DNA of 64,000 nucleotides from Terramyces sp. JEL0728 (lineage: Eukaryota > Chytridiomycota > Chytridiomycetes > Rhizophydiales > Terramycetaceae): contig JADIIU010000021.1 of assembly GCA_027603945.1 (NCBI GenBank), forward strand, positions 89,746 to 153,745, read 5' to 3'. Within the stretch, counting starts at the first letter, position 1; each line of letters begins with the position of its first letter. Below, in pieces: positions 43,722 to 54,314 of this stretch. Below the pieces are notes generated by a model. It did no database searches. It worked only from the letters and a program-made list of their open reading frames with translations, and had not been told where the DNA came from. The position numbers and the translations under genes were made by a program.

Positions 43722-46700
43722 TTAAAGATATAAACTGTTTGCAAAAACGATATCACGCTTAATTGCAGCAATGCCTGTGTAAATAAACGAGTACCTGCTG
43801 TAAATTTGTTTTCCAATTCCACGTTGCCAATTGCCTTAGAAGCAGTCACAAGCTGTCGAAGTAATTCTTCCAATCTTCTCATACATCTGATGATGCTGCC
43901 TTCAAACACATCTGTCATTTTACAGATTTGGCTAAACTTTGCTCCGATAGCCCAAGCATAAACCACACCCATCAGTGCAGGCTTGAAGGAATCTATATAT
44001 TCGTTGATCTCTATTGGGATTTTGCAATCAAGCGACACCTCTGCTATACTCTTTGCTGTTTGTCGCAGTTTATCATACGGCTCCTTCACCTCTGGCTGCA
44101 TTTCAGCGTTTTCTTCTTTGGAACCCTAAATTAAATCCAATTACTTCGCCAAAAGTAAAACAACTGAGGACAGCAACAGTTTGCTCAACTGTAAGGTCAT
44201 TAAATACACCATTGAACATCATTTCGGTCAACATCAATTCATCACCAGCGGAAATTTCACAAGCGACTCTGCCTTTAACTTCGATAACATCATTTTCAGT
44301 AGTGTATCCTAACCGTCTTAGAACACGACGTCTGCTCTTTAGTTCATCCATTTGAAGGATAGACTCTGCTTGACTGAATGATTTTTTCAGATCTCTAATC
44401 ATGGTTTTCAATTCTACTTTCTTTTCGTACAGCGCATACAACTCTTCTTTTTCTGGATTGGAATCAAAAGCGCTTTCCTTTTTCTTTTGCTCTAAAACAG
44501 TTGTTTTTGAAACGAGTTTTTTGAAACTTTCGTCGGTAATGCGCATATCTTTTACTGGATCTAGCAGTGGAATCTGGCTCTTGAATCTTTTCTTTACTTC
44601 ACTAACAGTTTTGTGTAGATTATGGCGGCTATCTCTGGATTTGATATCACTTGGCACATTAATTCTGACAGACGATATTGCTGAAACAGAATCCAACGTA
44701 CATCCAACAACAATCATCTCGCCATCTTCACCCGCGCGGCACGGTTTGACATCAGAGTTGTCTGTAGACCCGTGAGCACAGTATAATAGCATATCAACGA
44801 CATATTTCAAAGTTTCTGTATCGTCCTTCTTGTTTCTTACAACTGATTTTTGATAATTTACGATGATACCCCATCCAAAATCCAAATCGCCTCTGGAAAC
44901 TGATGCAAGTCTGCCGCATTGTAAAAATGGCAAGATATATGTTGGAGCGGTAATTACAGCTTGTTTGTCTTTGTTGAATATCTGCAGTTGAGTGCAGATA
45001 TTGTAATATTCAGCAACTACCTCTTCATTCTTAATTGCCACTGCATCATGTCGAGCTTCATAGATTTTAATATTCTTGGCAATTTCAGGTATTTTGGAAG
45101 TGTTTTGATGTTGATGGAATGAGCTTTCAAGCATATACTCTGGAGTGACACCATCAACTCGAGATAAATTCAAAATCATTGTGTATGTAAGGTGGAAGGC
45201 TGAATCAAGGGAATCAGACACTCCTTTAAGCATACCTTTTGCAATATCAGGTTCCATTTTCTCATCAATCATCAAAATGACAATCCCTCTGTCATCGAGC
45301 CCTCTACGACCTGCTCTTCCAGACATTTGAATATATTCGCCGCCAGATAGCCATCGCTGTTCTTTACCGTCGAATTTTCTTACAGATGTGAATACTACAG
45401 TTTTTGCAGGCATGTTCAATCCGATTGAGAAGGTTTCGGTTGCAAACAATACTTTAAGTAGCCCTTCTTGAAATAGAATTTCAATTACTTCTTTTAAAAT
45501 CGGCAACAATCCACTATGATGGATGCCAATCCCTCTTTGTAACAGTGGCAGCAAATGTTCAATCTGAGGTAAAGTTCTATCGTCTTCACCCAATGAATGG
45601 ATAGCGTTTGTATAAACAGATTTTACCAGATCCTTTTCATCTTGCCCGTTGAAATCCAACTTTGACAATTGGAGAGCATTAGCTTCACACTCCTTTTTAC
45701 TGAAAGAAAAGACGATTACTGGATGGTAATTTTTTTGTGTAATCATCTTGATGATTTTGGTTAAATCAGAGCTTCCTTTAGTTGATTTATCAGTCTTTTT
45801 GCCCTTTTTCTTTCCATCTTCTTTGTCTGCTACCGAGCCAATTGCTTTTTGGAAATTATCTTCTCTGAAATTTGATTTTTCATCAACCACCAAATGGATC
45901 CCGTCTCCCAAGGCGGGGAACAAGTAATGCTGCAGAGGAGTAGGTCGATAATTGGTGAACACTACGTGGCACGGCTGTCTCTTGATTTTACAGATCCATT
46001 CGGCAAACTGGATCGCATTTGGAATTGTGGCAGAAAGGAACACATATCTGACCTTGTCAGGTAGCAGGATCAAAGTTTCTTCCCAGACAACACCACGTAC
46101 TAGAGTTAAATTAGAGTACCTTTGTCGCGCATATAGTGGATTTCATCAAACACAACCCATGCCACTTCTCTCATGACTTCACTGCCACGGTATAGCATGC
46201 TCCTTAGAATCTCTGTAGTCATTACTAAACAAGTAGCATCAGGATTGATGGTAACGTCTCCAGTCATCAAACCAACATCTCCAAACTCTTCGAGTAAATC
46301 TCTATATTTCTGATTGGACAGTGCTTTAATTGGCGAAGTATAAATAACACGCTGCTTGAACTTTAATCCTGTAGCAATTGCATATTCTGCAACCACAGTT
46401 TTACCAGCTGAAGTATGAGCAGACACCAACACTGATTCATTTCTCTGAATAGAGTGAATTGCAGTTCTCTGAAAGGGATCCAACGTGAATGGATAAGTTC
46501 TAGCTGGATTTTTTGGCGGCACATGTTGCGAAATAGGAATATAAGGATAGTTTGGAGGCAAAGCAACTTGATGTCTAACTTGATGCTTCACGACCAGCTG
46601 TTCATCTGTTTTTTCAACCAATGTAGTTTTTGCTGCTGCATATTCCTTGTCCACAGATTGTTCATAATCATCAGCAAACGTAGTAGTTGATTGCTGATAT

Positions 46701-46819
46701 TTTTTCGCTTCTTTTTCGATATCCGGCGATCCTGCCCTCTTTGTCGAATGATCATTGATCAGTCTTGGATCCTGCTCCTCATCATCGTCAGAGAATACAT
46801 CAAAAATATTCTTGTTCAT
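43722..46819 (-). CDS. MTR4: Exosome cofactor RNA helicase Mtr4 (Ski2-like DExH)
   Basis: Four exons (46819-46120, 46099-44145, 44125-43795, 43774-43722) encode 1012 residues; introns are 20, 19 and 20 nt. Mtr4 unwinds structured RNA and feeds it to the nuclear exosome, alone or in TRAMP. Motifs in order: SAHTSAGKT (Walker A), [30 protein letters not shown] (DExH), [24 protein letters not shown] and [10 protein letters not shown]. The arch/KOW insertion follows, and the DSHCT domain closes with [14 protein letters not shown], the hallmark Mtr4 C-terminus recovered only by removing the last 20-nt intron. The N-terminal 80 residues are acidic and variable. Assignment to Mtr4 over Ski2 rests on the C-terminal signature and overall match. 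Confidence 0.95.
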
Positions 46820-46849
46820 TTTCGTTTTGTAAAAAAAAAATCACAAATC

Positions 46850-47593
46850 ATGTCAAGAATGAAAAGAGTCGAAAAGCAGGATTTGAGAAACACTTTGAAT
46901 AAAGTGCAGAAGGCTCGCAGCCAGCCAGTGAAGCCAAACACAGCGTCGCAACCGAAAAAAGACCTCAGGAATACACTAATCACAAGAAAAGCGACAACCG
47001 GCTCTGGGATACTTCAGAATATCGAAAGAAAGATCAAGAACAAGCAGAAACAAATCAGAATTACTATAGACAACAAACCTAATTCTACCATGACAATGTT
47101 ACTGGAAAAATCTGGATTATACGCAGATAAACCAGCAAATCCAGTCTTTACGATAAACAACGATGATGCGATGGAGATTTCAGTGCCATCCTCGCCAATA
47201 ACAATGAAAAACAAAACCAAAATTAATCCTAATAGAATCACAGTAGAGTTATCCAACATCCATCCAAACACCAGTAAGCAAGATCTGCAAGTACGTTATA
47301 CTAATCCAGGCGGTGTTGAAGGAGTTTGGTGGAATAGAACGAATTGTAATTAAAGTCACTGATGATAAATTCAATGGAACTGTTTTGGTAACGTACAAGC
47401 ACAAGCATTCCGGGTATGCTTTGATTGAAAAGTTTCACAACAAGCAAGTCGATGGTAATATCCGCTGATTATAGGGCGAGTGTTGAGAGTGATTCATATT
47501 CCTGAAGAATCTTTTGTTGGTAGCAGCAGTCTTTATTCTGATGCTCCGCTGAATAAGCCGCGGCTTACACTGAGTGATCTGGCCAATCTATAG
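46850..47593 (+). CDS. RRM-domain RNA-binding protein
   Basis: Exons 46850-47290, 47310-47454 and 47475-47593 encode 234 residues; introns are 19 and 20 nt. Residues about 131-205 form an RNA-recognition motif: RITVELSNIHPNTSKQDL (beta1-alpha1), EFGGIERIVI, TVLVTYKHKHSGYALI (RNP1-like region, degenerate) and GRVLRVI. The basic N-terminal 90 residues contain a repeated motif, KQDLRNTLNKV and KKDLRNTLITRK, reminiscent of short UAP56-binding motifs in mRNA-export adaptors such as Yra1/ALYREF, but the likeness is weak. A nuclear mRNA-binding role is inferred. The start ATG lies 30 bp from the divergent MTR4 start, so both genes share a minimal promoter, with a run of A at 46831-46840 between them. 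Confidence 0.8.
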
Positions 47594-47708
47594 CCGTTAA
47601 TACGTATATAAAATGACTTGCCCTGCTAATAGTTTTAATTTTGAAATTTGGCATGAGCGGTTTTCAAGCGAGAATAATTTATTAAAGGAGCATGTCGGTC
47701 AAGTCTGT

Positions 47709-48342
47709 CTATGGGTTAAATCCACGACAGATGAAATAAGATTCTGTCGATTCTTTTCTACACGCTTTAGGCTTCAGCATTGACACTCTACCGAAATTAT
47801 CTTCCAGCATGGATCGCAAGTGTTGCTCGCCGCTTCCCTGCAGATACTTTGCAACAAAATTGCCCCCAGGGTTTAATAATCCACTAGCGACATTAAATGC
47901 GAATTCCACCAGCTCATCCATCCTTGCAACATCCAACGTCCTGTTGCCAGTAAATGAATGCGCCATGTCAGATAGCACCACATCCACCTGATACTGCGAT
48001 ATTTCCTTTATGATTTCCCCATCGTGTATGTCTCCAGTTATTATATGGCAGTTGCTAATTGGCTCCATGGGCAATAAATCAATTGATATGGTTTTGCCGT
48101 ACTTGGATGCTACTTGCGACCAGCCTCCTGGACATGCTCCTAAATCCAGGATAATGCTATTGGGTTTAAGAATCTTGAATTTTTCTTGTATTTCAAATAG
48201 TTTGTAAGCAGACCTGCAGCGGTACCCATGCTTCTGGGCCAATTTCACATACTTGTCATGCGACTGTCTATTAAACCATTGGTTTTTTCTATATTAATAA
48301 TTCGTACGTTGTTATCGAATAGCACCTGTGCCATTGTTTCAT
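47709..48342 (-). CDS. MRM2: Mitochondrial rRNA 2'-O-ribose methyltransferase Mrm2 (FtsJ/RrmJ family)
   Basis: Two exons (48342-48308, 48288-47709) give 204 residues; the intron 48289-48307 is 19 nt. The enzyme methylates the A-loop uridine of large-subunit rRNA using SAM. The SAM-binding motif is ILDLGACPGGWSQVA. The K-D-K-E catalytic tetrad is visible in CRSAYKL, LSDMAHSFTGN, FVAKYLQG and STESYFICRG. The start of the family core, NRQSHDKYVKLAQKHGYRCR, is in frame only after splicing. The first 12 residues (MKQWHRCYSITT) are basic and polar without acids, consistent with a short mitochondrial presequence. Cytosolic homologues Trm7 and Spb1 are less similar by pattern. It is divergent from the transgelin gene with 69 bp between starts. 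Confidence 0.93.
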
Positions 48343-48411
48343 TTTTTTGTGGAACGATTGAAGCCTCGTTCCAGCCACTCAAGTAGCGAACAAGTGCTTT
48401 TAAAACTTTCG

Positions 48412-49127
48412 ATGCTCTCTGGAAACAACAATCCTCACCCTGTAAAAGGCCTTGATAACGACCTGAAGCTTAAACAGCAATCAAAGTACTCTCCAGAGAG
48501 AGAACAGGAAGCTCGAGAGTGGATTGAGCAAGTAGCCTTTGTACAGTTAGAAGGAGAATTTGGAGATGCTCTAAAGGACGGAGTCGCTCTATGTAAATTA
48601 ATCAACAATCTGATGCCGGACCGTAAGCCAATCAAGCCAAGCACTTCAAAGTTGGCGTTCAAGCAAATGGAAAATATTCATACTTTCTTGCAAGGTGTAA
48701 CAGATTTAGGAGTTCCATCTTTTGAATCTTTCCAGACTATTGATTTGTACGAGCAAAAGAACTTGAACCAAGTAACTATTGCTAATCTCAGGTTGTTGAC
48801 TGTATATTTGCCATTTCACGAGTAGCAGAGAAGAATGGGTTTGAAGGGCCAAGATTAGGTCCAAAGCTGGCCCAAAAAGTTGAACGCAACTTTACTGAAG
48901 AGCAATTGAAGGAAGCCAAATTCGCTGTTCCAAAGCTGGCTGGATTTACTGGAGGTGCTTCCCAATCCGGAATGAATATCGGGCAAAAAAGACAAATTGG
49001 TGGTGTGTATTTGGATACAAAGACTGGTTCTTCTGAAGTAGACATTGCCCCATTGGTTGGCGTTGATAGCTTGCAAGGCCAAGTTAGTGCCATGGATCTT
49101 TTGGACGATTATTACAGTGAAAAGTGA
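48412..49127 (+). CDS. SCP1: Transgelin/calponin-like actin-binding protein (Scp1/Stg1 type)
   Basis: Two exons (48412-48771, 48792-49127) encode 231 residues. The 20-nt intron GTAACTATTGCTAATCTCAG is at the same Gln-Val position as in the CH gene at 67-1858. The CH domain spans about residues 25-150 (EAREWIEQVAF, DALKDGVALCKLINNLMP, FQTIDLYEQKNLNQ, VVDCIFAISRVAEKNGFEGP). It is followed by one calponin-like repeat (GGASQSGMNIGQKRQIGG). The protein crosslinks and stabilises actin filaments in cortical patches and cables by family. The ATG at 48412 is the first in frame; the frame stays open upstream to a GTG. Confidence 0.93.
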
Positions 49128-49348
49128 ATAACTGGTTTTAATACACTTTGGCTGATTTTATATTGTCTTTTTGGATGAGAGCTCAATGCTTTGTGAGTTC
49201 AAGTTATTGGCAAGTCCGCAAAGTCAGATTACTAGTCTACTCAAATGTAATTGCGCAATCTTAGAGGGCAAACCGCAACATATAATCGAATAAACGGCCG
49301 AAATTTGCTCGCCATTAGTGGAAAATCATTTACCCATTTTCACTATAA

Positions 49349-50596
49349 ATGACTTTAAAAATTGAAAGGATAAAGAAAATGGTCGAAAACAACAGTCATG
49401 CAAGATGCTACACTCCATACGGCAATCCAAACTCAAGATTATGGGAGCCGCTTAAAGTTGGAACCAAGACAATTAAACATCGTGTTGGATTGGCACCATT
49501 AACCAGGTACAGATCTCCAAATCATATCCCACAGCCATTCGTTGCGGAATACTATAAACAAAGGGCTTCTGGTGGTTTATTGGTCACTGAAGCAACCTTT
49601 ATTGCTAAAGAAGCAGCTGGCTATCCATCTGCACCAGGTATTTACAACCAGGAACAAGTCGAAGCATGGAAAGCGGTGACAAAAGCCGTTCATGAACAGG
49701 AAAGCGTAATCTTTAGTCAGTTGTGGGCACTAGGCAGAGCTAACGGTGGGAAAGAAGAAGGCGTGGAAGTTGTATCTGCTTCGGATATCCCAGTTCAAGA
49801 AGGTGCTCCAAAACCAAGATCGTTGACTATTGATGACATCAAGAGATACATGTCCCATTACAGACATGCTGCAAAGAATGCCATTGAAGCTGGTTTTGAT
49901 GGTGTAGAAATTCATGGTGCTCATGGATATCTCCCTGACCAATTCTTGCAAAGATCAAGCAACAAAAGAGACGATATTTACGGCGGTTCGTTAGAAAACA
50001 GGGCTCGATTCACACTTGAAGCACTTGAAAATGTTGCTCAAGCTGTTGGTCAAGAACGTACTGCTATTAGAATATCTCCATTCTCTGTATTCCAAGGCAT
50101 GGGCAATGAAGAAGATCCGTTTGAAACTTTTGGATACTTGGTCGCAGAAATTAAAAGGAGATTCCCAAAATTAGCCTACATTTCTGTAACAGATAACAGG
50201 TTCGGTAACGCATCACAAGATGACAAACTGTTTACTTGTGACAAGTTTCGAGCAATCTTGCGAGGAATTGACCCAAACACCGTCTCAAAATTCACAAGAG
50301 ACAAGCCAATCTCAATTCCAGATCCATCGCCAGAACACCCAACTGTGTTCTTTTCTGCTGGCGGGTATTCGGCAAGTGAAGCTGAACCTCACTCAGATCG
50401 CACTGGTGATGTAGTTGCCTTTGGCCGTGTATTTATTGCAAACCCTGATTTGCCTCGCAGAATTCGCAATGGATTTGAATTGAATCCTTATGACAGAAGT
50501 ACTTTTTATACTCACGACCAAGCTGGATATACTGATTATCCATTTGCGGCTGAAAATACTAAAAAGTATGTTCCTGCCTTGGCACCATCACTCTAA
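49349..50596 (+). CDS. Old Yellow Enzyme family FMN oxidoreductase (NADPH dehydrogenase)
   Basis: A single exon of 415 codons. OYE proteins are FMN-containing TIM-barrel enzymes that reduce alpha,beta-unsaturated carbonyls with NADPH. Landmarks: LWEPLKVGTKTIKHRVGLAPLTRYRS split across the N-terminal sheet, SQLWALGRA, GFDGVEIHGAHGYLPDQFLQ with the HxxH ligand pair (the HxxN of yeast OYE1 is HxxH here, as in plant OPR and bacterial enzymes) followed by the proton-donor Tyr, SSNKRDDIYGGSLENRARF, and VAFGRVFIANPDLPRRI. The physiological substrate is unknown. Alternative start: the ATG at 49379 (MVENNSHARCY) is equally possible. It is one of the few intronless genes here. TAATAAA follows at the stop. 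Confidence 0.95.
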   Translation: MTLKIERIKKMVENNSHARCYTPYGNPNSRLWEPLKVGTKTIKHRVGLAPLTRYRSPNHIPQPFVAEYYKQRASGGLLVTEATFIAKEAAGYPSAPGIYNQEQVEAWKAVTKAVHEQESVIFSQLWALGRANGGKEEGVEVVSASDIPVQEGAPKPRSLTIDDIKRYMSHYRHAAKNAIEAGFDGVEIHGAHGYLPDQFLQRSSNKRDDIYGGSLENRARFTLEALENVAQAVGQERTAIRISPFSVFQGMGNEEDPFETFGYLVAEIKRRFPKLAYISVTDNRFGNASQDDKLFTCDKFRAILRGIDPNTVSKFTRDKPISIPDPSPEHPTVFFSAGGYSASEAEPHSDRTGDVVAFGRVFIANPDLPRRIRNGFELNPYDRSTFYTHDQAGYTDYPFAAENTKKYVPALAPSL

Positions 50597-50700
50597 TAAA
50601 GCAAAATCACTTGGAATTACCAATATCACCAAATATGAGGTGAGATTTCTGCACACATGACGAACAGCAGACATTATTTATTACCAAATAAAATTATGAA

Positions 50701-52551
50701 TTATTCTTGGGTGGTCCAATGAACATGGACCTTCTTTCTCTTTTCCTTCTTGTGACTCTTTTTCCCAGGTAGGGCCGTCTCTCCCTGCTCTTGATGTGGG
50801 AAAAAGTTTACTCTAGAGAAGTCATTGTTCATGATTTTACGGTTTCCATTTGTTCTGGCCTTGACATTTTGTGTTTGGAAAAAATCATTGTCGACCTGTT
50901 TAGAATTGCTGACTACTCCGTTTCCCTATTATCAGCAATTGCTTACTTTGTGCTTAGTCTCGACTGTTGAAGACGCAATCTTTTCTTGGATAGTTGCCAA
51001 GTCAAGCTTTTTAATTTGTTTTGCTAGCAAAGTCTCGTCTTCGTAAATTTCTCTGTTGAATTGCTGTGGATTAATGCCGGGAGGTGGATGGACATATAGC
51101 AACTTTCCATTTACATAGTCTTTCAATATATATCTTGCTGCTCTTGCTTCATCCGGGTTACCTTGACTGCTCTTTGCAAAACCTCTGGCAACTGATTTTA
51201 GTCAAATATTACTTGCATAAGCCGATAGTAATTCTTCTGCAGTTGGAGGACGAACAATCAAATCTCCTTCAACATTTCTAGTAATGATTTTAATACCATA
51301 GATTGCTTCCAGATAGTACTTTGGAATTCGTTGTCCAATCAGGGTAGACGGCCCAATATGCTCTCTCAATTGATCGATTGGAAGCACACCGTTGATTACC
51401 ATCTCTGCTTTGGTTGTTGCAAACGATGGGAATACCAATCCAGGACAATCGCAAAGAATAATAGAGTCTGACAAATGGATAGTCTGGAAATGCTTGGTTT
51501 TTCCAGGGGTAGAACTGACAGTTACCTTAGTTGCGCCAACCAAAGCGTTCAAAGTGGATGATTTACCGACGTTTGGATATCCAACAAAGCCGATTGTTCT
51601 CTTTCCAGTTTTCAAAGAGTGGTCGGAATCTGGACACAGTTCTTGCAACAAATCAATCAAATCTAGAGCCCCAATAATCTTTGCACCTTTCGGAACTGCT
51701 AACAAGTCCTTTTCTCCCGTTTCAACTTCAATTACAAGATTTGGATTTTCTTCTTGCAACTTCTCTTGTTCCAGGATTTCTCTGGCTTGCATTGCGGAAA
51801 AGAATGTATACTGGATTCCCTTTTCTTTGAAATATTTGCCCCAAGCAACTCTACGCTTAGCATAATGTACCTTTGGGCGACTGTCAGCAAATCAGCCTTG
51901 TTCACTAATAGTAAATTCACTTTGTTTTCATCTACTTCCTTTACGTATTTCTGCAAATCTTCAGATTGGAAAAAGAGAGGATGACGGGCATCTACTATTT
52001 GAACAACGAGCTCACTACGCTCGATTACTCTCCACAACTGCCTCCAAACTTCGATATTTCTTTCATAAGGTGTCAATAGTAGCCCTTTTTCCTCTTCTAA
52101 ATACACAAGCCCTCTTCGCCAGTCCAAAAATGATTCCTTTTCATCTTTTTGTAATTGCTGAGCAGTGGTATTTGCATCCCATTTCGGTCTTCTAGGAATT
52201 GTCAAAGAGTCTTTGTTTTCCGAGTGTAGTCGAAGCGTTTCTCTCTCCTGCTTTTCTGTGAGCACAAAATTGTTTTGAGTTGATGAAACAACAGTGATAT
52301 TTAGTCTTTCGGCAGTGAAATCAGTATCTGCAAGTTCGGCAGAGGTCAAGAATGCTTCCAAATCATTTTCCTGGGTAATTGACTGCATATTGACTTTTTG
52401 TTCGTAATCAGCATCCGCTTCATGGTTGTTCTTGTTAACAAATTATTACTTTTACCAGACCGTCGTCGTTGATGAATGAATTTGGGTTGATGCGGAATCT
52501 GTCCTTTATTAATGCTCTCCCTAGTCCTGTCTTCTTTTTTGGTCCTGGCAT
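50701..52551 (-). CDS. LSG1: Circularly permuted GTPase Lsg1 (60S subunit export/maturation)
   Basis: Five exons (52551-52450, 52430-51871, 51850-51213, 51191-50947, 50925-50701) encode 589 residues; introns are 19, 20, 21 and 21 nt. Lsg1 is a cytoplasmic GTPase that releases Nmd3 from pre-60S subunits. The permuted order is evident: DARHPLFFQ and the G4 motif LLVNKADLL come before G1 GYPNVGKSSTLN and G3 DCPGLVFP. The N-terminus KTGLGRALIKDRF and the C-terminal ARYILKDYVNGKLLYVHPPP are family hallmarks. The tail is basic (KKSHKKEKRKKVHVHW). The first intron has two in-frame donors six bases apart; I chose the 19-nt one to fit the length rule. Confidence 0.95.
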
Positions 52552-52657
52552 TCTTTGAAAAAAAAGAAAAAAAATATCCAGTATCATGTTTATTAAGCTC
52601 TCATTCGAATTTATGGAGCTACTCACACCTTTAATTTATTAGTAATTTCTAATTAAA

Positions 52658-53823
52658 TTAAAGGTTACCTTCAAGAGTAGCGGGAAATTTTTGATAGTCA
52701 AATGTTGATTTATCTGATGCTTTTTGAACGGGTTCAACATCTACCATTAATACAAAAGTACATTTGACTGCCTTGAAGTGATTTTCAATGTTGGACACCA
52801 CTGCCATTTCCCTCTCTTTCTTGAGTAGCCGCTGTTCCTTCTGTTTCTCTCTTTTGATTTTGTTTTGCAGCTGAACCTCTCGCAGCTCTTCCATCTTATT
52901 CCAGAGTCTCTCGCAAGTGGCATCAGATGCACCTACTAGTTGATAATTGAAAATGCTGTCCCATTCCTTTGACGCTCCGTTCATATTTACATACAACACT
53001 GGGATTAAATCTGCTTACCAAATCCTCCCTTGTCTTTAATAGGCTCCGCAAAGGCTTTAATCAGCCTCTTTACTCCCACGATTTTCAAAGACGTGCCCAT
53101 TACAATTAGGATGTCTGGTTTCTTTTTGAGATCGCAGGTTTGCAATTCAGCAATCAGCTCGCCTTTTGAGTGATGTTCATCATACAAGACAATATTTGGT
53201 CTTAGGGTTCCAATATTTACAGCACGTTTTCCCAGTTTATCGCGATTTGAGGCAATTTCAAAGCATTTGGGGCAAGCTGGCGCTTCTCCACCATCAAACA
53301 TAGTCATAATTGTTTGATCAGTAATCTGCGAGTAACTACATAAAGTGCATATGACGGTATTTAGATCTCCGTGCATTTTCACCACATGGGATTTGGCATC
53401 GTATCCAGAGTATAGCCCTGCTCTATCATCTAGGTCATCTATATTTTGAGTATAGCAGCGCAGCAACTTGTTCCAATCCGACAGTTGCTTGATAAACTGG
53501 TGGGTTTTTGTAACACTTGCGTTATCTGAGGTTTTTTTCAAAGCAGCCATGAAACTATAAAACAAACTGGTCTGTCTCTTGTCTTTAAATAGCGAAGCGC
53601 AAAACAAGTCCTTTCCTTTACACACCAAATCTGGATACTTTTGCTTTACCAGATCATAGAGACCATCAGAGGAACGAAAGTCCTACATAAATATAGCACA
53701 TACTGGTATACCGCCGCTGACTGAAATACCGGCTCCGGTTATGAAAACGATGCGCTTTGATTTGTGCAGTTTCTCTGCAATTATATTCCATTCATTTGAA
53801 TGAGAATCCACTGCAATTTGCAT
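52658..53823 (-). CDS. Sirtuin, Hst3/Hst4-like NAD-dependent deacetylase
   Basis: Three exons (53823-53704, 53682-53019, 52998-52658) encode 374 residues; introns are 21 and 20 nt. Motifs: ITGAGISVSGGIPDFRSSDG (NAD binding), the TQNID motif, the catalytic histidine in VKMHGDL, zinc cysteines CTLC and CPKC, and VMGTSLKI. The KGKDLF...ASLF segment after the first motif is typical of the Hst3/Hst4 class, which removes acetyl from histone H3 lysine 56 after DNA replication. The C-terminal 110 residues include a strongly charged helix (LQNKIKREKQKEQRLLKKER) not seen in all relatives. Nuclear location inferred. The intron at 53683-53703 falls between GGIP and DFRS, inside the NAD motif. Confidence 0.92.
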
Positions 53824-54314
53824 GATCTAAAAACAGAAAAAATAACACTGCAGTTAGAACAATGCCTTAATCATTTGCACTTTGTAACTTGCAGGGACGC
53901 ATGATATGTGGGATAATCAACTGATATCAATGCCATTTCCAGTGTGATTGTTTTCTACGAATTGAGAACTGGTCTCTGGTTTCAGATATTGCTGAGACTT
54001 TCATTTACAAAGCGATTCTTTAATAATTTTGATCCAAAGATGGTGCTTGTAAATCAGTTATTATCAGCTTCCACTTGCCGTATATTCAAATTTACATTGA
54101 ACCTGGTATTTGGAGCAAAAGTGCGTTCTCGCGCTTTCTGATTCTGAATTCGTGATGGATATTGAATACACTCGCCTTAGTTGTGTTCTGGTTAGGCGAT
54201 AAATATTGCGGTGGTCTTTGCCAATTTTCACGTTGACTATCCCGCATTTAATGTCAAGTCCCCGTGGGATTGTTTCACCGTTTTTTAAGGGCAAAGAAAT
54301 TAGAAAGTCTTAAT
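53824..54314. promoter_or_regulatory. Divergent region between sirtuin and leucine-rich protein
   Basis: These 491 bp separate two divergent genes. An open frame on the minus strand (54064-54294) has a protein-like composition (NGETIPRGLDIKCGIVNVK) but no ATG and an in-frame stop upstream. A plus-strand frame (53944-54141) also lacks ATG. I could not connect either to a neighbour by splicing, so I call no gene. Confidence 0.4.
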
